The notes under the pieces were generated by a model. It ran no database searches. It was given only the letters and a program-made list of their open reading frames with translations, and had not been told where the DNA came from. A stretch of 64,000 bases of DNA. It comes from Nocardiopsis gilva YIM 90087. Its GTDB lineage: Bacteria > Actinomycetota > Actinomycetes > Streptosporangiales > Streptosporangiaceae. The stretch's first letter is position 1; every line of letters begins with the position of its first letter. Location: positions 310,001 through 374,000 of the forward strand of contig NZ_CP022753.1 in assembly GCF_002263495.1 (NCBI RefSeq), written 5' to 3'. Below are positions 35,707-45,140 of the stretch, piece by piece. Position numbers and translations under genes: made by a program.

Positions 35707-38700
35707 TCAGGCGGTCGCTGCCCCTGCCTCCGCCAGGCGGTCCAGGAGCGGGGAACGCAGGGCGGCGCGTTCGTGGTCGCCCAGCACCTCGACGATGCGG
35801 CCGTCCAGCTGGGGTGCCGACTGGGAGGAATCGCCGGGGCACAGCAGCCACAGGCCGTGCGGCAGGTCTCCCGACCGCCGCGCCGCGTTCTGCAGGCTGG
35901 TGATCAGCTCGAACCCTCCGACGTCGTGATAGCGCGCCGCCAGACCGGCGTCATGCAGGAGTACGACCGTCCGGGGACCGGCGTCGGCGATCTGCTCGTG
36001 GAGCCGTTCTCCGGTTCGCTGCCAGGCTTTCCGGACGTACGTGCGCAGGCCCTGGGTCATGCATCCGTCGGCCGCGAAGCGGGCATCGTGGGTCAGTACG
36101 GCGTCCCAGCTGGCTCCCTGTTGTGTGGTCAGCTCACGGAATTCGGCCAGGAACCGCGCTCCCAGGGCAATCGGGAACAGACCGTAAGCGGACGTCAGAG
36201 CGTCGGCCGTACCGGGCAGGCGCTTGCCGCGCAGGGTGAGCGCGAGGAAGCCGCCCTTGCGGATGGACTCCTCCAGCTGACCTGCCAGCATCTCCCACGG
36301 ATCGCGTCCGGCGGCGGCCGACGCGACCGCGACTCGTGCCGCGCCGCCTCCCGCGTAGAGCCCGGTGGACGAGGCGGTGGTCCCGCTCTCGACCGCTGAG
36401 GGCGCGGGCGGGCGGAACCGGTTGTCCGCGGAGTCGTACTCCAGCTGGAATCCGGCCTCGCGCAGCGCGTTCTCCACCTGTGGGCGGGTGGGGCAGTCCA
36501 GCTCCAAGCCGGGGAACCGGGACTGCACCCGACGCAGCAGCTGGTCGACGGTGATGCCGACGTCACGCTGTACCCCGGCCGCCGCCTGCGAGATGCGCAG
36601 CGCACGGGCCAGGTCAAGGTCACGCGGGTACAGCTCCAAACGAGGCGAGTAGAGCGCGCCACCGGAGGCAGCCGACGCGAGAGCCACCATCCGGGTGTCG
36701 GCCAGGGGCGCCATCCCCTCCGGGGGCGACACCGCACGAAGGTCGCGAAGGACCGCCGACCTCCCCGGCAACGGGTCCGCGCCGGCCAAGCGATCGGCGG
36801 CCTCGCCCAGCGCCTTGGCGTAGTCGGCGAGGGCGGCGGGGGCCGCGTTCTCCGTGCCGGTCTGCGGCTCGGCGGCGACCAGCACACGGGCTCCCCGCCG
36901 GGCGACGGCCAGTCGCGGGTCGCTGTCCTCCGCGTTGCCGTCCCACGTCTCCGCCTCCACCGCGGCCCGGATCACGGCCAGCGCCAGCGCCTCGGTACAG
37001 CGCGCGTCCCGCTCCTCCTCCAGCGAACCGCGGCGCACACGCAGTTCGGCGGCCAGCTCCTCGGACGTGACGACGCCACCGACGGCGCGAACATGGTCGA
37101 CCAGCTCGTCGCGCAGCTCGGTCAGTTCGGGCGTTGCCGCCCACTTCGCGATCGCCGATCGATGATGCCGCGAAACCGTGGGCTGCTTGATGTCGAGGTG
37201 CGCGGCCACCTCGCTCTGCGTGCACCATGGGGGCAGAGGCGAGGGCACCCCGTCCGCACCGGGCAGGCCGAGCAGCAGCCGCAGCACGTCCGATCGGGCA
37301 CCCCTGCCACCCGGCTCCGGAGTGGCCAGCGCCGCGAGCTCTTCCACGCCCATCTTCGACGGCAGGACCGACTCGGTCGTCGCGTCCTTCCCACTCGCGG
37401 AGGCGGGGACGGAACCCGCAGCGGCCTGCTGACCGAGTCGGTTCCGCCACTGGCGGTGCCGCAGGTTCAGCTCCTTGCGGGACCGCCGTCCCGTCCCACG
37501 CGCCTTCGAGATCTTGTACGGCTGGATCTCCAGCAGTTCACCCACCGTTGTGGCGCCGAGGGCGTTCGCCGCCGACTCGGCCGCGGGCGACAGCCCGGCC
37601 GCCCCCAGCGGGGTGTCGAGCTCGGCGGTCTCAGCAGCCAGCTCGCGCGCCTCCTGGACGGAGGCGTCACCGCCGGACGCCGCCTCGATCGTCGCCGGGG
37701 TGCTCACCGGTCCGGTCGCTTCGGCCGTGGTGAACATGGCCCGCCAGGCGTCGCGCATCTGCTGCAACGTTTCGAAGCGGTGGTCGACGTCGCGATGCAG
37801 CGCCCGCTCGAAGAACTCGGTGAGTCCTTGGCGCAATGCCGACTCGAACAGCTCGGTGGCGAGGCGAGGAATCTCGTCCTCGAGCATCGCTGCGCTGGAC
37901 ATCCCGTCGCCCCACCGGGGGCGTTCACCCGAGGCCATCTCGTGCAGGGTGACCGCCGCCGCGTACAGCTCGGCGGCGTCGTCGTAGCGTTCGCGGCGCG
38001 GGTGCGAACCGAGGAAAGGGTCGAGGTAACCGCGGGTGCCGGCGGTGATGTCGGTGTCCGACGCCTTGGCCAGCGAGAAGTCGAACAGCTTGAGCTGCCA
38101 GGTCCGGTCGGCGCGCTGGAACAGGCCGAGATTGTCGGGTTTGATGTCACGGTGCCGGACACCGTGGCCGGCGAGCTGGTCAAGGGCGGCGAACAGGTCG
38201 TCGCCGAACCGGGACAGCTGGTGGTACGTGAGTGGGCCATCCGAGCGCAGGCGCGCGTCGAGTGACTGCTCGCCCGCCGACTCCAACAGCAGGGCCGTGT
38301 GCCCGTGCAGGTGCAGTGGGCCCTCGTACAGCCGCACGACCGCGCCGCCACCGACGACCTTCAGCGCTTCCGCCTCGTCACGGAGCCGGGCCGCCCGCTC
38401 CTCGTCCAAGGCGACCTTGAGGACACGCGTCTCGGTGTGCGCCTGCCCCTCAGCGTCCACGGTGTCCACGCGCACGAGGAGCGCACGCGACGTGGCGCCC
38501 GTTCCCAGGACCCGTTCCACGGTCCACCCGCGTGCGACGTGCTGGCCGGGTAGAGCCGTCAGCGGATCGGTGCCCACCTCGGCGTCGTCGTCCGCAGCAG
38601 CCTGGTTCTCCTCGAACGCGTCGAGCCCTTGGATGAACCACTCCACTGATTCACTGCGCTCGCCCGCCATGGAACGCGTGACCGAGTACACAAGCTCGTC

Positions 38701-40140
38701 GAGTTCTTCGGGTACCTCGTCGGAGACCGCTCGCGGGCGGAGCCCTCCGTCCACGCGGAGGCGCTGTTTCAGGTCGGGCGCGTCGACCGCCGGGGGGCGA
38801 CCGGTGAGGATGAGGTAGGTGGCGGCGCCGAGTCCGAACAGGTCGAGGTCCACCGGGTCGGCGTAGGGCTCGTTGAACTCGGGGGCGAGGTAGACCTGGG
38901 CCGAGTCCGCAACGTGTTCGGCGTGGATGCTGGAGCCGCCGACGGAGTGTGGGTCCGTGGTGCCGAAGTCCCGAGCGGCCACCTGCCAGTCGATGATGCG
39001 CAGCACCGGAGACGAACCGTCACTCTTGCACGTCACGTAGACCGACCGCGCGGCCAACGCCCGGTGGTAGAGCGAACGGCTGTGGGCGTAGCGCAGCGCG
39101 TCAGCGAGCTGCCGCACCAGGTCGAGGCGGGACTCCAAGGTCAGCTCTCTGCCGTACCTGGCCAGGTAGGTGTCCAACCGCAGATCGGCAGCGCCATGCC
39201 GGAAGAGGATGGCGGGGCCGCCCATGTGGTCGCGGAACTGGAGCGCCTGGGCGATGCCCCGGTGGTTGATGCCTTGCAGTACCTGGTACTCGCGCTCCGC
39301 GGCGCGCCAGACCTCGCGGGTGAACTTCTCCTCCGCCTGCTCACCCACCAGGTAGACCCGCAGCCGCCCCTCCTCACGGATCGGGTGATTGCGGGTGGCG
39401 AGGCGGTCTTCCCAGGTCTGGCCGCCGTCGACGGGACGCCTCGACAGCTCCCAGTCATCACCGAACCGGAGGTGGGCTGTGGAGGCGCGCACCCCGATCT
39501 TCTTCATCAGATCCGGCAGGTTCCGCGCCAACTCGAAACGAGCCCGACGCTGCTGCTCGGTTTCATTGCCAGGCGGAAGCCCCAGGAAGTCGTCCCAGAT
39601 CTTCGGCAGGCCGGTGACACGATCGTTCCGGCCGAACACGCTGATCCGCTGCTGCTCGTCCAGCTCGGACTGGAGTCCCCGATCAGATAGGAACACCGCC
39701 GCTTCGACCCGAGGGATGGCGAGCTTACGCTGTAGCTTGTTCGCGGCCCAATGGAGCCGGTTCTTGAGCTCCTTCGCTTTGAGGTTGGTCAGGTGAAGCG
39801 GATTGCGGAGGGGACGGGTCGGGGAACTGCTGCTGTGGAAGATCCAGTGCTCGCCGTCGTTCACCACCCGGCCGGGGTTCCCCTTCAGCTCGACCAGGAA
39901 GAGCCCGCGGGGTACCAGGATGAGCAGGTCGCACTCGTTGACCCGGCCTGAGGCCGCGGTGAACTCGAAGGTGGCCCACGCCCGGTACGGCTCCGCCTTG
40001 GGGATGAGACTCCGAACGTGGTCGAGTGCCTCCTGTTCGTGCGAGTGGGGCGATGGCTTCTCCTGATACCAGCGCTTAACCCATGGAGGAGCCGGCTTGG
40101 GCACAGGCCGCTGTGCACCGTTGTCCTGATCCGCTGCCAT
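35707..40140 (-). CDS. pglW: BREX-2 serine/threonine kinase PglW
   Basis: 1477 aa from ATG 40140, preceded by GGAGGGGCGGGAG. A NERD nuclease-related domain lies at about 35-150, with Asp71 and Glu84-x-Lys86. A first kinase-like domain (about 270-500) lacks catalytic residues: HRD reads His-Arg-Ala at 359-361 and DFG reads Asp-Trp-Gln at 384-386. The second kinase (about 538-790) is intact: glycine loop GTG at 546-548, Lys575, HRD at 663-665 and DFS at 687-689. Behind it lie a helix-hairpin region (about 860-910) and an HTH-rich segment (about 970-1060) resembling sigma-70 regions. PglW is the kinase essential for Pgl. It lies 10 kb from pglX instead of next to it. Confidence 0.93.
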   Translation of the reverse strand: MAADQDNGAQRPVPKPAPPWVKRWYQEKPSPHSHEQEALDHVRSLIPKAEPYRAWATFEFTAASGRVNECDLLILVPRGLFLVELKGNPGRVVNDGEHWIFHSSSSPTRPLRNPLHLTNLKAKELKNRLHWAANKLQRKLAIPRVEAAVFLSDRGLQSELDEQQRISVFGRNDRVTGLPKIWDDFLGLPPGNETEQQRRARFELARNLPDLMKKIGVRASTAHLRFGDDWELSRRPVDGGQTWEDRLATRNHPIREEGRLRVYLVGEQAEEKFTREVWRAAEREYQVLQGINHRGIAQALQFRDHMGGPAILFRHGAADLRLDTYLARYGRELTLESRLDLVRQLADALRYAHSRSLYHRALAARSVYVTCKSDGSSPVLRIIDWQVAARDFGTTDPHSVGGSSIHAEHVADSAQVYLAPEFNEPYADPVDLDLFGLGAATYLILTGRPPAVDAPDLKQRLRVDGGLRPRAVSDEVPEELDELVYSVTRSMAGERSESVEWFIQGLDAFEENQAAADDDAEVGTDPLTALPGQHVARGWTVERVLGTGATSRALLVRVDTVDAEGQAHTETRVLKVALDEERAARLRDEAEALKVVGGGAVVRLYEGPLHLHGHTALLLESAGEQSLDARLRSDGPLTYHQLSRFGDDLFAALDQLAGHGVRHRDIKPDNLGLFQRADRTWQLKLFDFSLAKASDTDITAGTRGYLDPFLGSHPRRERYDDAAELYAAAVTLHEMASGERPRWGDGMSSAAMLEDEIPRLATELFESALRQGLTEFFERALHRDVDHRFETLQQMRDAWRAMFTTAEATGPVSTPATIEAASGGDASVQEARELAAETAELDTPLGAAGLSPAAESAANALGATTVGELLEIQPYKISKARGTGRRSRKELNLRHRQWRNRLGQQAAAGSVPASASGKDATTESVLPSKMGVEELAALATPEPGGRGARSDVLRLLLGLPGADGVPSPLPPWCTQSEVAAHLDIKQPTVSRHHRSAIAKWAATPELTELRDELVDHVRAVGGVVTSEELAAELRVRRGSLEEERDARCTEALALAVIRAAVEAETWDGNAEDSDPRLAVARRGARVLVAAEPQTGTENAAPAALADYAKALGEAADRLAGADPLPGRSAVLRDLRAVSPPEGMAPLADTRMVALASAASGGALYSPRLELYPRDLDLARALRISQAAAGVQRDVGITVDQLLRRVQSRFPGLELDCPTRPQVENALREAGFQLEYDSADNRFRPPAPSAVESGTTASSTGLYAGGGAARVAVASAAAGRDPWEMLAGQLEESIRKGGFLALTLRGKRLPGTADALTSAYGLFPIALGARFLAEFRELTTQQGASWDAVLTHDARFAADGCMTQGLRTYVRKAWQRTGERLHEQIADAGPRTVVLLHDAGLAARYHDVGGFELITSLQNAARRSGDLPHGLWLLCPGDSSQSAPQLDGRIVEVLGDHERAALRSPLLDRLAEAGAATA

Positions 40141-40297
40141 CTCCCGCCCCTCCGTGCACACTCATCCACCGCTGATCGGCGTGGACGAGCTTACCGGCCG
40201 CCCGTGCCAGCCGATCAAATCATGATCACCCCGATTGGGCCGCATTACTCCCGAGAATCCACGATTCCGTGAATGCCGCAGATGGATAATTGCGCGC

Positions 40298-41062
40298 ATG
40301 ACACCAAACGCCTCGAATGACCTCTCCAAGATCCTTTTGGCCGGCCTCCCGGAGGTACAACTGCACCAGGAAGGTTTTGCCTCACTGGTCGGCGAGGACG
40401 TGACCGACTCAGGAACGATGGAGTGGCGGGCTTGGGCGACCCTGCACCTGGACACTGACGAGGATGAAGAGAATGGACTCGGCCAGTCGCATCTCAACGA
40501 CGGCGTATCGCTCTCCGATATGAAGTCCCCTGGTGAGACGATCACTGTACTCAGGGCGGACGGGCTCGTCATCGATCTTTGGCGCGTCCGCAACATCTTC
40601 GACGCATTGGACGCACGCAGCCAGGACATGGCGAATTTCATCCCCATGTTTGACACGCGAACACGTCGACCCGCACAGCTCGCGCCGAAACTCGACGACA
40701 TGATCGAGCCGTTGGGGAACAAAGTCCTGATCATCGATCGGGTCACCCTCGCACCCGCGTGGAGAGGGCTCGGCGGAGTCGGACGACTGCTCATCTCTCG
40801 ACTTATCCCCTGGATTTGCGGCGACGCCCGGTTGGTGGCCGTCTGTCCCTACCCTGTGGAGTTGACCGAGGACGAGGAGAGCGATGACGCCGTGCTCGCT
40901 GCCGATCTCAAGCGCGTTCGCGGGATATGGCGTTCTCTGGGTTTCCGTCCCTACACGGAGGACATCTGGGTCATGGATCCCGCGATGAGTGACCACGGTC
41001 GAGCCGTAAAGAACATCGCTCGCAGGCTCGGGCTGGATCCTGACGCGGGATGGGACACCTGA
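40298..41062 (+). CDS. GNAT-like protein divergent from pglW
   Basis: 254 aa from ATG 40298. The C-terminal half has a GNAT acetyltransferase signature: VLIIDRVTLAPAWRGLGGVGRLLISRL (beta strand, Arg/Gly-rich acetyl-CoA loop, helix), then ICGDARLVAVCPYP and RGIWRSLGFRPYTEDIWVMD. The N-terminal half is not recognised. It diverges from pglW across 157 bases, so the two could share a control region. The target of acetylation is unknown; possibly a DNA-defence accessory, possibly chromosomal background. Confidence 0.7.
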   Translation: MTPNASNDLSKILLAGLPEVQLHQEGFASLVGEDVTDSGTMEWRAWATLHLDTDEDEENGLGQSHLNDGVSLSDMKSPGETITVLRADGLVIDLWRVRNIFDALDARSQDMANFIPMFDTRTRRPAQLAPKLDDMIEPLGNKVLIIDRVTLAPAWRGLGGVGRLLISRLIPWICGDARLVAVCPYPVELTEDEESDDAVLAADLKRVRGIWRSLGFRPYTEDIWVMDPAMSDHGRAVKNIARRLGLDPDAGWDT

Positions 41063-41093
41063 CCCTCACCCCCATGGCAGAGCCGTGATCAAG

Positions 41094-41122
41094 GTCGCTG
41101 CCCCACGATGAGGGGCAGCGAC
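41094..41122 (+). terminator. Terminator hairpin after the GNAT-like gene
   Basis: Perfect 11-base arms GTCGCTGCCCC and GGGGCAGCGAC with a 7-base loop, 31 bases after the stop. Confidence 0.65.
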
Positions 41123-41164
41123 TGCAATTCCTTGATGCCACACTTCCGGAGTCAGATCGGAGGG

Positions 41165-41200
41165 GACGCCTGCCACCGGCGCGTGTCGATGGCAGGCGTC
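41165..41200 (-). terminator. Hairpin downstream of the first membrane-protein gene
   Basis: 11-base arms GACGCCTGCCA and TGGCAGGCGTC, 14-base loop. It lies between convergent genes and probably ends the minus-strand transcript. Confidence 0.5.
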
Positions 41201-41298
41201 ATCGTGGTTCGGTTTCGCTGTCGCTAGACCGGCCCGACCCGGCGCCGGATCGCCGACGCCGGACGGCGGGGTCATCCGGACGAGCATCCGGACACACG

Positions 41299-42351
41299 TC
41301 AGTCGACGTTGTTGAGCGCCTGGCGGGCGAGTTCCGGCATGAGGACCTTGACGTCCGCGTAGTCCAGCCCCGCGTCGCCGCTGTCGGTGCGGACGCCGCG
41401 GGCGATCTCGATGACGATGTTGTCCTTGCGGACGAGTGCGGTCGCCTCCATCTGGCCTTCCTCCAGGCTGCTGTCCGCGAGGACCACTTTGCTCTCGTCC
41501 CCGACGTCGAGCGAGTCCTCCTCCAACCGGGTACCGAGGGTGGCGATCCCGCCTTCCTTGAACTCGTAGACGCGCTTGCCCTTGCTGGTCGACTCCTGGT
41601 CGCCCGGGGGCACCCAGTATTCGACCCGGAGCGTGTGCATGGTGCCGTCGGGGGCCATGTTCATCCAGCGGCAGGAGACGGAGTCGCCGATGTCCACATT
41701 GCTGCCGTCGCCCTCGATTCCCAGGCCGGCCAGGGTCTCATCGGTGAAGGCCGCGCAGGCGTTCTTGGGAACCCCGTAGGGCGCCGAGCCTATGTCGACC
41801 TTGGTGGGCTCGTCGGGTCCCCGGTAGGTGGAGAAGCCGTCCGCCCCGTCCGGCTGCGATCCGGCGTCCGGATCGGAGTCCTCCGGGTCCTCATCCTCCT
41901 TACCGTCGGCCTTGGGCTTGTCCTCGGAGTCGCGGTCCTTGGCCGCCACCGGCGCGTCACCCTGGTTCGAGCCGTCGTCGCCGGACATGCCCACGACGAC
42001 GACACCGCCGACGATCAGCAGAACCAGGACGAGAGCACCGACACCGAGCCCGATCCACAGGCCGGTCCGCTTCTTGGGCGGAGGCGGGGACCCACCGGGC
42101 ATCCCCGGCCCACCAGGACCTCCGGGCCCGTAAGGCCCACCCGGCCCGGGAGGCGCGCCATTGCCGCCGTGCACCGGCGGCGGCCCGCTCGGCGGAAACC
42201 CTTGCTGTGCAGGCCACCCCTGAGCGGGCGGATACCCCGGCCCACCAGGCGGAGCACCCGCGGGTCCACCAGGGAGCGGCGGGTATCCCGGGCCGCCCGG
42301 CGGGGGCGGCGGCTGGGACGGAGGCATCGGAGGCTGGGAGTGGTCGCTCAT
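41299..42351 (-). CDS. Pro/Gly-rich single-pass membrane protein, tandem paralogue 1
   Basis: 350 aa. An N-terminal ~95-residue Pro/Gly/Gln-rich cytoplasmic-type segment (PPSQPPPPPGGPGYPP) precedes one membrane helix (GLWIGLGVGALVLVLLIVGG) with a preceding KKR. An acidic Asp/Glu/Lys linker follows, then a conserved outer domain of ~150 residues with two cysteines (NACAAFTDETLAGLGIEG, SVSCRW) ending MPELARQALNNVD. Homologous to the next two genes over the outer domain. Function unknown; it resembles DUF3558-like cell-surface domains but I do not assert this. RBS is GAAGGAC. Confidence 0.8.
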   Translation of the reverse strand: MSDHSQPPMPPSQPPPPPGGPGYPPLPGGPAGAPPGGPGYPPAQGWPAQQGFPPSGPPPVHGGNGAPPGPGGPYGPGGPGGPGMPGGSPPPPKKRTGLWIGLGVGALVLVLLIVGGVVVVGMSGDDGSNQGDAPVAAKDRDSEDKPKADGKEDEDPEDSDPDAGSQPDGADGFSTYRGPDEPTKVDIGSAPYGVPKNACAAFTDETLAGLGIEGDGSNVDIGDSVSCRWMNMAPDGTMHTLRVEYWVPPGDQESTSKGKRVYEFKEGGIATLGTRLEEDSLDVGDESKVVLADSSLEEGQMEATALVRKDNIVIEIARGVRTDSGDAGLDYADVKVLMPELARQALNNVD

Positions 42352-42565
42352 ATCGTCCTTCGACTCGAAGGCTCCCTGCGGTCAGGGAGCGGGTTGACCG
42401 GAAAACCGCATGAAACCGGTCAACCGTCTCATTCGACGCCGATACTCGACACATCGGCTACGGACGGTCACCCCTGGCCGTTCAGCCGACGTTAGACCGG
42501 CCCGCCACAGGGCGCCGGTGATCCGGCGCCGAGTGGCGGGGTTCCCGGAAGGGCGCGGGTCGACG
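42352..42565. other. Spacer between paralogues 1 and 2
   Basis: 214 bases, no gene. Probably the promoter region of paralogue 1, since similar GAAGGA-ATATG-type starts precede each copy. Confidence 0.4.
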
Positions 42566-43621
42566 TCAGCCGAGGTGGTTGACCGCTTGGCGTGCCAGTT
42601 CCGGCATGATCTTCTGAACGTCGTCCCACTCCAGGGCCGACGCGTCGGCCGGGGCGTCGTCGGACAGTCCGATGCCGCGTTCGATCTCCACGATCATGTT
42701 CTCGGCCCGGACGATCACTGTCGCTTGCCTGTCGACGGCACCGCTCGGCATGTCGGTGAGAACGACCAGGCTCTCGTCGCCGACATCGGTCTTCTTCTCC
42801 TTGACCCGCTCACCGATGATGCCGATGCCACGCTCCGCCTGGAACTTGTAAATGTTCTTGGCCTGGGGGACCGACGCGTTGTTGTCCGGCGGCACCGAGT
42901 ACTGGACCGACAGGGTGTGGAAGCTCCTGTCATCGGCGAGTCGGCTCCAGTGGCAGCTTGTGATGCTCTCGTTCTCGTTAAAGCTGCCCTCCTCCTCGAT
43001 ACCGAGTCCGTCCAGCGTCTCGTCGGTGAAGACGGAGCACACGTCCTTCGAGTTCGGGCGCTTGTAAGGCCCGGCGCCGATGTCGACCTTGGTCGGAGTG
43101 GAAGGGCCGGTGTAGCGCGCGAAGTCGTCACCGTCCCGGCCGTCCTTGGTGGGCTCGCTGTCCTCGGTCGCCGCGCCGTCGGTGGGCTCGTCCCTCCCGG
43201 CGGGCCCGTCCGCGGCCTGGGGATCGCGTCGGGCGGCGGGTTCATCGGACCCGCTGAGCGCCACCAGCGCGATGCCGCCGACGATCACCAGGACCAGGGC
43301 GACCGCGCCGACACCGAGCGCGATCCACAGACCGGTCCGCTTCTTGGGCGGCGGGGGTCCAGGCGGCATGCCCGGGCCTCCGGGCCCGTACGGCCCACCC
43401 GGCCCGCCGGGCGGCCCATGACCGCCCTGCACCGGCGGCCCGCCCTGCGGAAACCCCTGGTGCGCGGGCCACCCCTGAGCGGGCGGATACCCCGGCCCGC
43501 CAGGCGGAGCACCCGCGGGTCCGCCCGGGTACGGCGGGTTGTTCGGCGGGTATCCCGGGCCACCGGCCGGAGGCCGGGGCGGTTGGGACGGGGGCATCGG
43601 GGATTGGGGACCTTCGCTCAT
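42566..43621 (-). CDS. Pro/Gly-rich single-pass membrane protein, tandem paralogue 2
   Basis: 351 aa from ATG 43621 (MSEGPQSP..., RBS GAAGGAAG). Same architecture as its neighbours: Pro/Gly-rich N-terminus with GGPGYPP-type repeats, membrane helix GLWIALGVGAVALVLVIVGG, linker, and outer domain with VCSVFTDETLDGLGIEEEG and TSCHW, ending MPELARQAVNHLG. The upstream in-frame extension (33 codons) lacks a ribosome site. Function unknown. Confidence 0.8.
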   Translation of the reverse strand: MSEGPQSPMPPSQPPRPPAGGPGYPPNNPPYPGGPAGAPPGGPGYPPAQGWPAHQGFPQGGPPVQGGHGPPGGPGGPYGPGGPGMPPGPPPPKKRTGLWIALGVGAVALVLVIVGGIALVALSGSDEPAARRDPQAADGPAGRDEPTDGAATEDSEPTKDGRDGDDFARYTGPSTPTKVDIGAGPYKRPNSKDVCSVFTDETLDGLGIEEEGSFNENESITSCHWSRLADDRSFHTLSVQYSVPPDNNASVPQAKNIYKFQAERGIGIIGERVKEKKTDVGDESLVVLTDMPSGAVDRQATVIVRAENMIVEIERGIGLSDDAPADASALEWDDVQKIMPELARQAVNHLG

Positions 43622-43747
43622 ATCTTCCTTCGACTGGGGACTCCCTGTGGATGGGGAGCTGTTGATCGGGAAACACCAAAAACAGTGCGACCCTCTCATC
43701 CGATGTATCTGACAGCGCATCGGACCCGGCCGGTCGATCCTGGCCGG

Positions 43748-44875
43748 TCAACCCACGTTGTTGAGCGCCTGGCGGCCCAGCTCGGGCATCAGCTTCTGGA
43801 CGTCGGCCCAGCGCATGGTCGGCTCGCCGGAGGTGTCCGACTTGTTGGGGCTGATTCCGCGGTCGACCTCGATCATCATGTTGTCCTTGCGGACCAGCGC
43901 CGTCGCTTCGTGGTGGCCCTCGTCGTCCATCTTGGTGAGCACGACGATGCTCTCGTCACCGACGTCGGACTTCTCGTCCTCGACACGGTCGCCGAGGATG
44001 CCCACGCCCTCTTCGGCGTAGAAGTTGTAGAGGTACTCCGCCTTGGAGACCGACGTGTTGTCGTCCGGCGGCAGCGTGTAGGTGATCCGGACGTTGTGGA
44101 AGGTGCCGTCATCGGCCAGGTGGTACCAGTTGCAGATCGAGAGGCTGTCCGCGGTTTCCGTGGCCTCGCCCTTCTCGCCGTCGATCCCCAGGCCGACCCG
44201 GGTCTCCTTCGAGAGGGCGGCGCAGGGGTCCTTGGGGAGCTTGTGGGGTGCGGAGCCGATCTCCACCTTCGTCGGCTCGTCCGGACCCGTGTAGCGGGAC
44301 GGGTCGCTGCCGGGGTCCTGTGCGCCGTCGGCGTCCTCGGACGGATTGCCGCCATCGCTCTTCTCCGAGCGGGGCCGGTCCGCCTCGTGGGAGCCGGAGA
44401 GGCCGCTCACCGCAAGGGTGATGACCACACCGACGAGGGTGAGCACAAGCAGCACCGCGCCGACACCGAGCGCGATCCACAGGCCGGTCCGCTTCGGCGG
44501 GGGCGGGTAGTCCCCGCCCATCCCCGGGCCGCCGGGCATGGGCGGCCAGTCGTAGCCGCCAGGACCACCCGGTCCACCTGGTCCGCCGTAGCCGCTCGGG
44601 CCGCCCGGGGCCGAGGGGCCGTACCAGCCCGGAGGGGCCGGTGGTCCAGGAGGGCCGGAGGGCGCACCAGGACCACCCGCAGCCCCCGCACCGCCGGGAT
44701 CCGACGGTCCTCCCTCTTCGCCCTGCCCGCCGGGACCGCCCGGACCCGCCGGAAGCGGCGGCTGCATCTGCGGACGTCCCTGGCTAGGCCCCTCGGGCGT
44801 CTGCGGATCCTGCGGCGGTTCCTGCGATCCGTACGGAGGCCGGGGCGGTTCGGGTGACGGTGACCCTTCGCTCAT
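43748..44875 (-). CDS. Pro/Gly-rich single-pass membrane protein, tandem paralogue 3
   Basis: 375 aa, RBS GGAGGGAAA. It has the longest N-terminal Pro/Gly segment of the three, membrane helix GLWIALGVGAVLLVLTLVGV, and an outer domain with DPCAALSKETRVGLGIDG and ICNWYHLADDG, ending MPELGRQALNNVG. The first of three tandem copies in transcription order. The cysteines at equivalent positions suggest a disulfide. Function unknown. Confidence 0.8.
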   Translation of the reverse strand: MSEGSPSPEPPRPPYGSQEPPQDPQTPEGPSQGRPQMQPPLPAGPGGPGGQGEEGGPSDPGGAGAAGGPGAPSGPPGPPAPPGWYGPSAPGGPSGYGGPGGPGGPGGYDWPPMPGGPGMGGDYPPPPKRTGLWIALGVGAVLLVLTLVGVVITLAVSGLSGSHEADRPRSEKSDGGNPSEDADGAQDPGSDPSRYTGPDEPTKVEIGSAPHKLPKDPCAALSKETRVGLGIDGEKGEATETADSLSICNWYHLADDGTFHNVRITYTLPPDDNTSVSKAEYLYNFYAEEGVGILGDRVEDEKSDVGDESIVVLTKMDDEGHHEATALVRKDNMMIEVDRGISPNKSDTSGEPTMRWADVQKLMPELGRQALNNVG

Positions 44876-45003
44876 GCGTTTCCCTCCGGTATCTACCTAC
44901 CCGCAGACGGGGGACGACGCGTCGGCCCTGACGGGGCCGAGACACGCGGCGGCGCGGATCGCGGACCGGGGGGCGGGAGCCGGATCCGGCACGGCCCTGG
45001 CGA

Positions 45004-45041
45004 TCAAATGAAATGGCCGCCCTGGAGTACCAGGGCGGCCA
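45004..45041 (-). terminator. Terminator of tRNA-Ser
   Basis: Perfect 12-base arms TGGCCGCCCTGG and its complement around AGTA. On the minus strand it is followed by TTTCATTTGATC. It begins five bases after the tRNA 3' end. Confidence 0.75.
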
Positions 45042-45045
45042 CACG

Positions 45046-45130
45046 CGGTGGATGAGGGATTCGAACCCTCGAAGGGTTGCCCCTTACCCGCTTTCGAGGC
45101 GGGCGCCATCGGCCACTAGGCGAATCCACC
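45046..45130 (-). tRNA. tRNA-Ser (anticodon CGA)
   Basis: 85-nt serine tRNA. The acceptor stem GGTGGAT pairs with ATCCACC and the discriminator base is G. The anticodon arm has stem CCCGC/GCGGG around the loop CTCGAAA (anticodon CGA, reads UCG). A long variable arm and GGTTCGAATCC T-loop are present. The 3' CCA is not encoded. Confidence 0.95.
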
Positions 45131-45140
45131 GCGGGCGAGT

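Noticed and set aside
42410-44857. 815-aa open frame on the plus strand
   Set aside because: Spans two of the three paralogue genes in antisense; repetitive Arg/Gly/Val composition typical of shadows.
45046-45130. Integration site for a mobile element at tRNA-Ser
   Set aside because: No duplicated tRNA 3' end was noticed in the window, and the neighbours are core genes.
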